Assembly (NCBI GenBank): GCA_964627605.1
Contig: CAZVGZ010000063.1
Coordinates: forward strand, 1 to 7,468
Reading direction: 5' to 3'
Length of the DNA: 7,468 bases
Source of the DNA: CAZVGZ01 sp964627605
GTDB lineage: Bacteria; Latescibacterota; MWCZ01; CAZVGZ01
Positions 1 to 6,674 of this stretch are shown piece by piece. Position numbers and translations under genes: made by a program. Positions within the stretch are counted from its first letter, which is position 1; each line of letters begins with the position of its first letter. Under the pieces are notes generated by a model, which saw nothing but the letters and a program-made list of their open reading frames with translations, was not told the DNA's origin and did not search any database.

Positions 1-113
1 AGGACAGCCTGCACCACTCATATCAAATCTTTCCAGCTTGAAGGGTGCACTCCACGTTGGAAATCGTGGGTGTTTCCGATATTGGAGAAAATGGGTATAT
101 TCAGTCTTATCCT
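1..113. other. leader region upstream of yggS
   Basis: No gene can be supported here. TGCACC (10-15) and GGTGCA (44-49) form a 6-bp inverted repeat. A small hairpin CTTTC (28-32) / GAAGG (40-44) lies inside it, with one G-U pair and a 7-nt loop. Neither is followed by a T-run, so neither is a clear terminator. A TATATT hexamer at 96-101 is a possible -10 element for yggS but has only a poor -35 (TTTCCG, 73-78). Two frames are open across the left edge, and a third ends in TGA at 39-41, so the tail of an upstream gene cannot be excluded. Confidence 0.3.
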
Positions 114-851
114 ATGCTTCAGGTCAGCCGATATGAGAGTGGTGGAGATCAGGTTCTCCAGGAGACGATTGCGCAGAATGTTGCAATAGTACGAGAAGCG
201 ATTGAAAAGGCGGCTTTTCGCTCTGGTCGAGACCCTGACAGCGTTAGGTTAATGGCAGTAACAAAGAACCGGAGCGCTGCGGAAGTAGATGCAGTGATTA
301 GGGCAGGAGTGACGCTGGTTGGGGAGAACAGAGTACAAGAGGCCAATGAAAAACGGCCAAACGTGAGTCTGGACGCCGAATGGCATCTAGTGGGCCATCT
401 TCAGCGGAACAAAGCAAAGGCGGCACTGGGGATATTTGATAGCGTTCATTCGGTGGACTCGATCCGATTGGTTCAAGAGTTGAGTCGAAGAGCCGAACAG
501 ATGGATCGGTGCGCTAGAGTGATGGTACAGGTCAACACATCAGGTGAAGAAACGAAGTTTGGTGTGGCTCCAGACCGTGCCGAGGAGCTGTTGGCTGGAG
601 TAGTCTCTCAAAGTTCACTAGCGTTGACCGGTCTGATGACCATAGGAGCTCTAGCGGCTGATCCAGAGGATGCGAGGCCCGCGTTCGACCAGCTTAAAGA
701 GATGAGGGATCGTCTGGCACCATTGGTCAATGAGCCGCACTCGCTTGGCGAACTGTCCATGGGTATGAGCGGCGACTTTGAGGTAGCCATTGAGGCTGGG
801 GCCACTATCGTGCGTGTCGGGACAGCTCTTTTTGGGCCCCGTGCGGTTTAG
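114..851 (+). CDS. yggS: YggS/PLPBP family pyridoxal phosphate homeostasis protein
   Basis: This is a cytoplasmic alanine-racemase-fold barrel protein that binds pyridoxal 5'-phosphate and buffers B6 vitamers and amino-acid pools; no catalytic activity is established for the family. Numbering from the ATG at 114 (245 aa), the PLP-binding lysine is K51 in AVTKN. Next come GENRVQE (70-76), GHLQRNK (94-100), VNTSGEETKFGV (about 140-151), GLMTI (173-177) and the C-terminal LSMGMSGDFEVAIEAG block followed by the phosphate-binding VRVGTALFG. All are hallmarks of the family and the length is normal. The start is uncertain: the frame is open from 45, where a GTG or the TTG at 57 (behind AAGGG at 41-45) would add a non-conserved N-terminus. 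The ATG at 114 fits family length but lacks a clear Shine-Dalgarno. It is first in a probable operon, 25 nt before yggT, matching ylmE next to ylmG in Gram-positives. Confidence 0.95.
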   Translation: MLQVSRYESGGDQVLQETIAQNVAIVREAIEKAAFRSGRDPDSVRLMAVTKNRSAAEVDAVIRAGVTLVGENRVQEANEKRPNVSLDAEWHLVGHLQRNKAKAALGIFDSVHSVDSIRLVQELSRRAEQMDRCARVMVQVNTSGEETKFGVAPDRAEELLAGVVSQSSLALTGLMTIGALAADPEDARPAFDQLKEMRDRLAPLVNEPHSLGELSMGMSGDFEVAIEAGATIVRVGTALFGPRAV

Positions 852-876
852 TGATATTGATCGATAAAGGTCGGCG

Positions 877-1164
877 ATGACATTCGATTGGCAGGGGTTT
901 TTGAACGATCTGATAGGCATGTTCGACAAGTTGATTTTCCTGTATCTCATGATCATTCTGGTTAGGGTGGTTGTATCGTGGTCGGGTATCGACAGCAGTG
1001 GGCCGATAATGAGGGTCGTCTCTAGAATGACCGATCCGCTTTTCTCTGCGATCAGGCGGAGGTTGCCCCGTTCGCTGATGTCTACAGGAATGGATTTTTC
1101 AGCGCTAATAGCGGCTTTGGCCCTGTTGATCCTTACCACATTCTTAAATCGTGTTGAGTTTTGA
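877..1164 (+). CDS. yggT: YggT family small integral membrane protein
   Basis: This is a 95-residue membrane protein of the YggT/YlmG family. Its molecular role is poorly defined; relatives are linked to cell division, nucleoid or chloroplast distribution, and osmotic tolerance. Two hydrophobic segments are visible, at about residues 18-36 and 73-90. Between them lies the family's conserved amphipathic stretch TDPLFSAIRRRLP (52-64), equivalent to the usual 'TEPLLRPIRRLLP' pattern. RVVVSW (30-35) at the end of the first helix is also typical. The ATG is preceded by AAAGG (866-870) with a 6-nt gap, which supports this start. The gene follows yggS by 25 nt. In Bacillus, sepF (ylmF) would sit between these two genes, and there is no room for it here. 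Confidence 0.9.
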   Translation: MTFDWQGFLNDLIGMFDKLIFLYLMIILVRVVVSWSGIDSSGPIMRVVSRMTDPLFSAIRRRLPRSLMSTGMDFSALIAALALLILTTFLNRVEF

Positions 1165-1213
1165 TTAGCTAAACCTGAACCGCGTCGATGAGTCAAACGA
1201 GAGGGAGACGGTC

Positions 1214-1903
1214 ATGCCGTTGACACCGCTTGACATCCGCAAGCAGGAATTCACCAAAGCGCTCCGTGGCTACTCCACTGTGGAGGTGGACAGTTTTCTG
1301 GAGGCGGTGGCTGAAGAGGTGGAAGAGGTCACCCAACAGCTCTCGGAGCTAAAACGCCGGCAGGCGGATATGGAGCAGGAGATCGAAGAGTACAGGGGTC
1401 TAGAACGAACATTGATGCAGACCCTGGTTTCCGCGCAGAAGAACAGCGAAGAGCAGAAAGACAACTCAACGCGTCAAGCTGAGTTGACTCTTAAAGAGGC
1501 CGAACTCAGGGCTGAACAGATTCAGGAGCATGCCCGGCGAAAAGCGCAGGGCCAGCTTGATACAGCGCGAAAGCAGGCAGAAGAACAGCTTGATACGGCC
1601 CGACGTGAAGTTGCAGATATCCATGGGCAGCTAAAAAATCTGGCCGGACACCGCGAAGATTTCGTCACCCGTCTTAGGCACGCTCTGGATGAGCTTTGGG
1701 AGAGGGTGGAGGTTTTTGTCAGCACGCCCAGCCTTGATGAGTTGAACAAGGAGGTTGGCGAGGGTAAATCGTCGGCGCAAAGCAAGAAATCGTCCAAGAG
1801 ATCCAAGAAAAGCGACAACGGTGAGGCGGTTGAGCCAGAACAGTCTGGTGACGACCCGCTCGAAGAGAAGGAGGCTGTCGCGATGGACGGCGAAACAGCG
1901 TGA
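1214..1903 (+). CDS. divIVA: DivIVA domain-containing polar/division coiled-coil protein
   Basis: This is a DivIVA/GpsB-type cytoplasmic scaffold that binds curved or septal membrane and recruits partners for division-site placement, polar growth or chromosome anchoring. The start MPLTPLDIRKQEFTKALRGY aligns without gaps to the DivIVA lipid-binding head, keeping R18, G19 and Y20. The phenylalanine normally at the membrane-inserting tip (F17 in B. subtilis) is leucine here. EVDSFLEAV (24-32) is also conserved. Residues about 30-165 are strongly heptad/hendecad-like and should form a long coiled coil. It includes two adjacent 11-residue repeats starting QLDTAR (114-124 and 125-135). A low-complexity Ser/Lys then Glu/Asp tail (about 183-229) follows. 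GGGAG (1203-1207) lies 6 nt before the ATG. At 229 aa it is somewhat longer than the Bacillus protein (about 164 aa). Confidence 0.93.
   Translation: MPLTPLDIRKQEFTKALRGYSTVEVDSFLEAVAEEVEEVTQQLSELKRRQADMEQEIEEYRGLERTLMQTLVSAQKNSEEQKDNSTRQAELTLKEAELRAEQIQEHARRKAQGQLDTARKQAEEQLDTARREVADIHGQLKNLAGHREDFVTRLRHALDELWERVEVFVSTPSLDELNKEVGEGKSSAQSKKSSKRSKKSDNGEAVEPEQSGDDPLEEKEAVAMDGETA
1553..1618 (+). repeat. 33-nt in-frame tandem repeat in divIVA coiled coil
   Basis: Two consecutive 33-nt units begin with the same 11 bases (CAGCTTGATAC at 1553 and 1586) and match at 22 of 33 positions by my count. Each encodes one hendecad starting QLDTAR. The pattern suggests an old in-frame duplication that lengthened the coiled coil by one 11-residue turn unit without breaking its phase. 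Confidence 0.6.
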
Positions 1904-1907
1904 GCTT

Positions 1908-2186
1908 GTGGATGCCCGCTGTCGAATTGTCGTCAGGGTTCAGCCCTGCGCAGGGCGCAATGAGGTGGTCGGCTACGATGATGCCGATCGGCTGAAAGTG
2001 CGCGTGAATGCGCCGCCGACGGAAGGTAGGGCAAATAAAGCTGTATGTGACCTCCTGGCGAGGTTTTTCGGAGTGCCAAAAGCTTCAGTGGGTGTTGTCA
2101 CAGGAATGAGATCGAGGAGCAAGATCGTAGAGTTGATCGGGGTGAACGGTCAGGACGCCCGAAAACGGATTTTAGCTGGGGTTTGA
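1908..2186 (+). CDS. yggU: DUF167 / YggU family protein
   Basis: This is a small (92 aa) protein of the DUF167/YggU family, a compact alpha/beta fold of unknown biochemical function that is often encoded beside yggT. Recognisable elements are the RIVVRVQPCAGRNEVVG opening (consensus 'VRVQPGARRNEIVG'), then LKVRVNAPPTEGRANKA, LLARFFGVPKASVGVVTG and a final SRSKIVELIG. This order and spacing is the whole family domain. The reading frame is open much further upstream (from a TTG at 1755), but that part overlaps divIVA and encodes Arg-rich, non-family sequence. The GTG at 1908, 4 nt after the divIVA stop, gives the expected length. No strong Shine-Dalgarno is visible there, so translation is probably coupled to divIVA. 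Function is not predictable from sequence. Confidence 0.88.
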   Translation: MDARCRIVVRVQPCAGRNEVVGYDDADRLKVRVNAPPTEGRANKAVCDLLARFFGVPKASVGVVTGMRSRSKIVELIGVNGQDARKRILAGV

Positions 2187-2215
2187 TTTAGCGCCAAAAC
2201 CACGACGGATGGGAT

Positions 2216-3037
2216 ATGAATAATCTTAGGAGTCAGATAGACGAGACGGTCGCCGCGATCAGAGAGCACAGCGCGTTGACTCCCAAAGCCGGGATCATCC
2301 TGGGCTCTGGCTTGGGCGCGCTGGCGGACAAAATTGAGGTGGAGGCTTCGATCTCCTACGAAGACCTGCCTCACTTTCCAGTTTCCACGGTGGAGAGCCA
2401 TCACGGAAAGCTGCTGTTGGGGCGTCTGAACGGAACGCTTGTGGTGGCTATGCAGGGGCGCTTTCACTACTACGAAGGCCACACTATGCAGCAGATCACC
2501 TTCCCGGTGAGGGTGATGTCCGCTTTGGGGGCTTCCATTTTGGTGATTTCCAACGCGTGTGGCGGCCTGAATCCGCAGTTCGAGTCAGGCGATGTCATGG
2601 TGATAACCGACCACATCAATCTTTTGGGCGATAACCCGTTGATTGGTCCCAATGACGACACATTGGGAGTTCGATTCCCAGATATGTCAGCCCCCTACAC
2701 GCCCCGTCTGTCAGACCTGGCAGTGAGTGTGGCGCTCGAAAAAAAGGTACCGGTTCAAAAAGGCGTATACGTCGCCTTTGCTGGGCCAAACCTTGAGACC
2801 GCTGCGGAGTACCGGTTTCTTAGAGCGATCGGTGCCGATGTTGTCGGTATGTCCACTGTGCCGGAAGTGATCGTGGCGGTTCACGGCGGTATGGAGGTCT
2901 TAGGGTTGTCGGTGGTGACCGATATGGGATTGCCAGACGCACTTGAAGCGGTTGATTTCGAGCGAATTATCGCCACCGCCAATCGGGCAGAGCCGAAACT
3001 TACCACAATCATGTGCGAAGTGATTCGCCAACTGTAG
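2216..3037 (+). CDS. punA: purine nucleoside phosphorylase, trimeric (PNP/MTAP) type
   Basis: This enzyme phosphorolyses purine nucleosides to free base and (deoxy)ribose-1-phosphate in cytoplasmic purine salvage. The 273-aa length is standard for the trimeric family. Visible motifs are GSGLG (30-34, phosphate loop), SHHGK (61-65), MQGRFHYYEGH (79-89) with R82 and H84 in the phosphate/ribose site, NACGGLNP (113-120), AGPNLETAAEYR (189-200) carrying E194 (purine N1/O6 contact) and VGMSTVPE (210-217). Two positions are unusual against the human enzyme. The base-binding Asn243 equivalent is Asp (D236 in VVTDMG). The ribose-contacting His257 equivalent appears to be Phe (F248 in VDFERI). Asp at that site is known to favour 6-aminopurines in engineered human PNP, so substrate range is open. 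GGA at 2207-2209 precedes the ATG by 6 nt. It starts 29 nt after yggU and is not part of the classical ylm/divIVA cluster. Confidence 0.93.
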   Translation: MNNLRSQIDETVAAIREHSALTPKAGIILGSGLGALADKIEVEASISYEDLPHFPVSTVESHHGKLLLGRLNGTLVVAMQGRFHYYEGHTMQQITFPVRVMSALGASILVISNACGGLNPQFESGDVMVITDHINLLGDNPLIGPNDDTLGVRFPDMSAPYTPRLSDLAVSVALEKKVPVQKGVYVAFAGPNLETAAEYRFLRAIGADVVGMSTVPEVIVAVHGGMEVLGLSVVTDMGLPDALEAVDFERIIATANRAEPKLTTIMCEVIRQL

Positions 3038-3065
3038 ACCCACCTTCAAACGCACGCGGCACCGG

Positions 3066-3082
3066 GGGCGGCACTGTTGCCC
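3066..3082 (+). other. GC-rich hairpin between punA and ileS
   Basis: GGGCGGC (3066-3072) and GTTGCCC (3076-3082) form a 7-bp RNA stem with two G-U pairs and a 3-nt loop. No T-run follows, so it is not a convincing intrinsic terminator. It could protect or process the mRNA end after the phosphorylase gene. The whole 81-nt gap is too short for a T-box leader, the usual ileS control in many Gram-positives. Confidence 0.35.
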
Positions 3083-3105
3083 ACGGTTGTCCGATAGTCT
3101 AGAAC
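3077..3105 (+). promoter_or_regulatory. possible promoter for ileS
   Basis: TTGCCC (3077-3082) and TAGAAC (3100-3105) are 17 nt apart and each resembles a sigma70-type hexamer (4 of 6 matches). Transcription would start near 3112, leaving an almost leaderless ileS mRNA. The -35 half overlaps the hairpin at 3066-3082. The match is weak and could be chance. Confidence 0.2.
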
Positions 3106-3107
3106 TG

Positions 3108-3119
3108 ATGCCGACCTAA
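3108..3119 (+). other. three-codon mini-ORF (Met-Pro-Thr) overlapping ileS start
   Basis: ATG CCG ACC TAA at 3108-3119 ends with the stop overlapping the ileS start codon (TAATG). This is a classic geometry for translational coupling or reinitiation. No Shine-Dalgarno is obvious before either ATG. It is a weak hypothesis, since such short ORFs arise easily by chance. Confidence 0.25.
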
Positions 3120-6100
3120 TGGTTCCACGATACAAAGACGTTCCTGGCGACCCAGACCTACCCGCTTCCGAGCGGGAGCTGTTGGTGTGGTGGGAAGAAA
3201 ATAAAATCTTCGACAAGCTTCGCCAAAAGAACACTAGCGGCCCCCAATGGTCGTTCATCGACGGCCCCATCACAGCTAACAATCCGATGGGTGTGCATCA
3301 CGTCTGGGGCCGCACCTACAAGGATGTTTTCCACCGCTACCACGCTATGCTCGGTCATCAAACCCGCTATCAGAACGGGTTTGATTGTCAGGGCCTCTGG
3401 GTGGAAGTGGAGGTTGAAAAAGAGAAAAAGTTCAAGTCGAAACGCGACATTGAGGAGTTTGGGATAGCCCAATTCGTCGAGGCGTGCAAAGATCGCGTCC
3501 GGCACTTTGCCCACATTCAGACTGAGCAGTCCAAGAGATTGGGCTACTGGATGGATTGGGACGACTCGTACTTCACGATGTCTGACGAGAACAACTATAC
3601 GATCTGGGGATTTCTTAAGCGTTGTCATGAGAAGGGGTGGATCTACAAGGGCAACGATGTGATGCCCTGGTGTCCCAGGTGCGGGACGGCGATAAGCCAG
3701 CACGAGATCGTCACCGAGGGTTACCAGGAAGTCACACACGACACCGTGGTCGTTCGGTTGCCTCTCAGCGACCAACCTGACCAGTCGCTCCTTGTTTGGA
3801 CCACCACACCGTGGACGCTTTCGTCCAATGTCGCCGCTGCGGTCAATCTCGAGCTGACCTACGTCAAGGTCAGGCAGGAGGATCACTCATATCTCCTTGA
3901 AAAATCAGCGCTATCCAGAGTGATCAAGGGCGAATATGAGATATTGGGAGAGCTGCCAGGCGAGGCACTGGTAGGGCTGGAATATCGTGGTCCGTTTGAT
4001 GAACTGCCTGCGCAGGAAGGTGTCATTCACACGGTGATCCCTTGGGGTGAGGTGAGTGAAGATGAAGGCACAGGGATTGTCCATATAGCGCCGGGGTGTG
4101 GCGCAGAAGATTTTATGCTGAGCAAAGAGCACGACCTGTCGGTGATCGCGCCGTTGGATGAGAACGGCATCTACGTTGACGGGTTTGACTGGCTGACTGG
4201 GCGCAGCGCTTCGGAGGTGTCGCCAGATGTCTTCGTTGACCTATCCAAAAAAGAACTGCTATACCGTTCGGACCCTTATGTCCACCGATACCCGGTCTGT
4301 TGGCGATGCAGCACCGGGCTGGTATACCGGCTGGTCGATGAGTGGTTCATCGCGATGGATGAGTTGAGAGAGCCGATAAAGGAGGTAACGAGGCAGATTG
4401 TCTGGATGCCTGACGACGGGTTGGCCAGAGAACTCGACTGGCTCGAGAATATGCACGACTGGTGCATCTCGAAAAAGCGATATTGGGGTCTAGCGCTGCC
4501 AATCTTTGAGTGTGGCGAGTGTGGCAGGTTCGATGTGGTGGGTTCTGAGGATGAGTTGAAAGAGAGGGCGCTTGCCGGTTGGGAGACTGTGGAGGCCAAC
4601 AGCCCTCACAGGCCCTACATCGACGATGTGACCATCGCCTGTTCGTCCTGTGGTGTTTCGTCACGTAGGATACCGGATGTGGGCAACCCGTGGCTTGATG
4701 CCGGGATTGTACCCTATTCCACACTTGATTACCGCAGCAACAGGGATCACTGGAGCTCGTGGTTCCCGGCGGATTTCATCACCGAGTCGATGCCAGGTCA
4801 GTTCCGCAACTGGTTCTACAGCCTTCTGGCTATGAGCACGGTGATGGAGAATGAGCCGCCTTTCAAGAGGGTTTTGGGACACGCTCTGGTGCGCGATGAT
4901 AACGGCGAGGAGATGCACAAAAGTAAAGGCAACTCCATCCCGTTTGAGGAGGCTGCTGAGAAGATGGGCGCGGACACAATGCGCTGGATGTTCGCCTGGC
5001 AGAATCCTTTTACCAACATCAATTTCGGCTATGACGCTGGCAACGAAGTCCGGCGCAGATTGATGACCCTCTGGAACACCTACAAGTTCTACGTCACATA
5101 TGCATCTCTCGATGGTTTCGATCCGTCGGAGCACGATCATGGTACCGCTGCGTTGAAAGATATGGACAGGTGGATGTTCGCGCGGCTTGATGTACTGATC
5201 CGCGACTGTCGCAGGTTTTTAGACGACTACAACGTGTCCGCCGCTGTTCGCCATCTTGATCAGGGCATCGACGAGCTGTCCAACTGGTATGTCCGCCGAA
5301 GCCGCTCGCGCTTCTGGAAAAGCAGTGACGTAGACGACCAGAACGCTGCCTACTTCACGCTCTACACCGCGCTGACGACGATCTGCAAGCTCTTGGCGCC
5401 TGTTGTGCCGTTTCTGACCGAGTCCATCTGGGGCAACATTGCCGCCGGTTTGCCAGACGCTCCTGAGAGTGTTCATCTGACAGAGTTCCCGGAGCCGTCA
5501 GATGAGTGGCGCGACGACGAATTGCTCGACGACATGGGTGTGGCGATAGAGACTGTAGAGCGCGCCAGGGCAACGCGAAACAAAGCGGCCATAAAGATTC
5601 GCCAGCCGCTTGGAGCGCTTCAAATAGCAGTCTCAACAGAAGCGCAAAAGCGTGCGGTTGAGCGGTTTGATGTGCTAATATGCGATGAAATGAATGTCAA
5701 GTGTGTCGAGTTCGTGGATGATTTAGGCGAAATGGTTGAGCTGGTGGCGAAACCCAACCTGCCAGTGTTGGGGCCCAGATTTGGCAAAGAGATGAGGGCG
5801 GTTACGGAGATAGTCAAAGCGCTTGACCAAAGTGCTTTGGCGACGTTCGCTCAGGACGGGGTTTTAGCAGTCCAGATGGGCGGAGCGCCATTGACATTCT
5901 CAGGCGATGAGCTACTAGTGGAAAGGCGTGACAGAGAAGGTTTTGCGGTCAGCGGCGATGATTCGCTAATGGTGGCTTTGAGCGTGGAGCTAACGGACGA
6001 TCTTAGGGATGAAGGGTTCGCACGAGAGTTGGTAAACAAGATACAGAACATGCGCAAAGACGCCGGTTTCAACGTGTCTGATCGGATTGATGTCGCGATT

Positions 6101-6268
6101 GAATCGTCACCAAGGTTGGAGCAGGCGATAGATGCCCATCGGGAGTACATCATCAATGAGACGCTCGCCATCGATATTACGCAGAACGATGTGGGAGCAG
6201 ACTGGGAACTGAAGCGCGAGTGGTCGATAAACGACGAGCCTGCAGAAATTGGTGTAAAGCGGGTGTGA
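3119..6268 (+). CDS. ileS: isoleucyl-tRNA synthetase, IleRS2-like, with altered class I signature motifs
   Basis: This enzyme charges tRNA-Ile with isoleucine and hydrolyses mischarged Val-tRNA. The 1049-aa length and the C-terminal VELTDDLRDEGFARE segment followed by NKIQNMRKDAGF fit the IleRS2 group rather than E. coli-type IleRS1, whose C-terminal zinc module is missing. The order is: catalytic core with ITANNPMGVHHVWG (51-64); CPRC (185-188); editing domain with WTTTPWT (227-233) and GTGIVHIAP...GAED (317-331, D331); CWRC (394-397); CGECG (465-469) and CSSC (508-511), probably a zinc ribbon; KMSKS region EMHKS (598-602); anticodon-binding domain with NWYVRRSRSRFW; DUF5915-like end. The active site is odd. 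HIGH is GVHH (58-61), GxDQ is MPGQ (558-561) and the first KMSKS lysine is Glu, with K601 kept. The ATG at 3119 has no clear Shine-Dalgarno. Editing residues look intact, so I read it as a functional, divergent enzyme and not a decayed copy. Possible mupirocin insensitivity is inference. Confidence 0.93.
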   Translation: MVPRYKDVPGDPDLPASERELLVWWEENKIFDKLRQKNTSGPQWSFIDGPITANNPMGVHHVWGRTYKDVFHRYHAMLGHQTRYQNGFDCQGLWVEVEVEKEKKFKSKRDIEEFGIAQFVEACKDRVRHFAHIQTEQSKRLGYWMDWDDSYFTMSDENNYTIWGFLKRCHEKGWIYKGNDVMPWCPRCGTAISQHEIVTEGYQEVTHDTVVVRLPLSDQPDQSLLVWTTTPWTLSSNVAAAVNLELTYVKVRQEDHSYLLEKSALSRVIKGEYEILGELPGEALVGLEYRGPFDELPAQEGVIHTVIPWGEVSEDEGTGIVHIAPGCGAEDFMLSKEHDLSVIAPLDENGIYVDGFDWLTGRSASEVSPDVFVDLSKKELLYRSDPYVHRYPVCWRCSTGLVYRLVDEWFIAMDELREPIKEVTRQIVWMPDDGLARELDWLENMHDWCISKKRYWGLALPIFECGECGRFDVVGSEDELKERALAGWETVEANSPHRPYIDDVTIACSSCGVSSRRIPDVGNPWLDAGIVPYSTLDYRSNRDHWSSWFPADFITESMPGQFRNWFYSLLAMSTVMENEPPFKRVLGHALVRDDNGEEMHKSKGNSIPFEEAAEKMGADTMRWMFAWQNPFTNINFGYDAGNEVRRRLMTLWNTYKFYVTYASLDGFDPSEHDHGTAALKDMDRWMFARLDVLIRDCRRFLDDYNVSAAVRHLDQGIDELSNWYVRRSRSRFWKSSDVDDQNAAYFTLYTALTTICKLLAPVVPFLTESIWGNIAAGLPDAPESVHLTEFPEPSDEWRDDELLDDMGVAIETVERARATRNKAAIKIRQPLGALQIAVSTEAQKRAVERFDVLICDEMNVKCVEFVDDLGEMVELVAKPNLPVLGPRFGKEMRAVTEIVKALDQSALATFAQDGVLAVQMGGAPLTFSGDELLVERRDREGFAVSGDDSLMVALSVELTDDLRDEGFARELVNKIQNMRKDAGFNVSDRIDVAIESSPRLEQAIDAHREYIINETLAIDITQNDVGADWELKREWSINDEPAEIGVKRV

Positions 6269-6269
6269 C

Positions 6270-6287
6270 GTTGTGTCGAGAGACAAC
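6270..6287 (+). repeat. small inverted repeat after ileS
   Basis: GTTGT (6270-6274) and ACAAC (6283-6287) form a 5-bp stem with an 8-nt loop, starting two bases after the ileS stop codon. No T-run follows, so it is more likely an mRNA processing or pausing element, or chance, than a terminator. Confidence 0.3.
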
Positions 6288-6307
6288 TGCGTGAGAAGGA
6301 CCGAGAT

Positions 6308-6673
6308 ATGGATCAAAAACAGATGGACCATTTCCGAGAGTTGATAGGGGAAAAACGTCGCAAAGCTCTGGAGCAGATTACGGCGTTGGGAGATGGCGTG
6401 ATGGGCACGACACCCAAAGAAGCCGCAGGTGACTTGAGCGCCTATGGTGTTCATATGGCAGACCATGGCAGTGACGCGATGGAGAGGGAAATGGGTTTTC
6501 TCATGGCGAGTCGTGAAGGCAAATACATAAAGCATTTAGACGAAGCGCTCGCCCGAATCGACGAAGGTACGTTCGGTACCTGTAAGACGTGTGGGAAGGA
6601 TATTGCTGACAAAAGGTTGGAAGCGGTGCCCAACGCCACGGAGTGTTTCGTCTGCAAATCGGCGCGGGACTAG
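6308..6673 (+). CDS. TraR/DksA family C4 zinc-finger protein
   Basis: This is a 121-aa protein of the DksA/TraR family, whose members bind the RNA polymerase secondary channel and modulate initiation, often together with ppGpp. It has an N-terminal helical half (about 1-35 and 50-85), an acidic tip region HMADHGSDAMERE (49-61), and the diagnostic globular end: ALARIDEGTFGTC, then C92-x2-C95 and C113-x2-C116 for one zinc. The tip spacing resembles the Gram-positive YteA/YlyA branch (ADxxSxxxERE) rather than the DPxDRA tip of E. coli DksA, so the effect on polymerase cannot be assumed to be the same. AGAAGGA (6294-6300) lies 7 nt before the ATG, a strong ribosome-binding site. It sits between ileS and lspA, where B. 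subtilis has ylyA, a TraR/DksA-type protein. Confidence 0.92.
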   Translation: MDQKQMDHFRELIGEKRRKALEQITALGDGVMGTTPKEAAGDLSAYGVHMADHGSDAMEREMGFLMASREGKYIKHLDEALARIDEGTFGTCKTCGKDIADKRLEAVPNATECFVCKSARD

Positions 6674-6674
6674 G

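Noticed and set aside
1..41. Possible C-terminal end of an upstream gene finishing with TGA at 39-41 (...SYQIFPA)
   Set aside because: Only 13 codons are visible and none is recognisable. Two other frames are also open across the left edge, so the choice would be arbitrary.
73..101. Promoter for yggS (TTTCCG, 17-nt spacer, TATATT)
   Set aside because: The -10 matches well, but the -35 matches only 3 of 6, and the upstream region is truncated by the window edge.
651..1196. Long minus-strand ORF (181 codons) opposite yggS/yggT
   Set aside because: It lies antisense to two clearly conserved genes and has no recognisable domain or ribosome-binding site.
1755..1907. Arg-rich N-terminal extension of the YggU frame
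   Set aside because: It overlaps the divIVA coding end, starts with TTG, and its composition is that of a shifted-frame reading of the Lys/Glu-rich divIVA tail.
3158..3886. Long minus-strand ORF (242 codons) opposite the 5' part of ileS
   Set aside because: It is an antisense shadow of a conserved synthetase gene; the predicted peptide shows no family motif.
3119..6268. ileS as a decayed or non-functional synthetase paralogue because all catalytic motifs differ
   Set aside because: The reading frame is intact over 1049 codons, and the editing residues, four Cys pairs and anticodon domain are all kept. The substitutions are specific rather than scattered.
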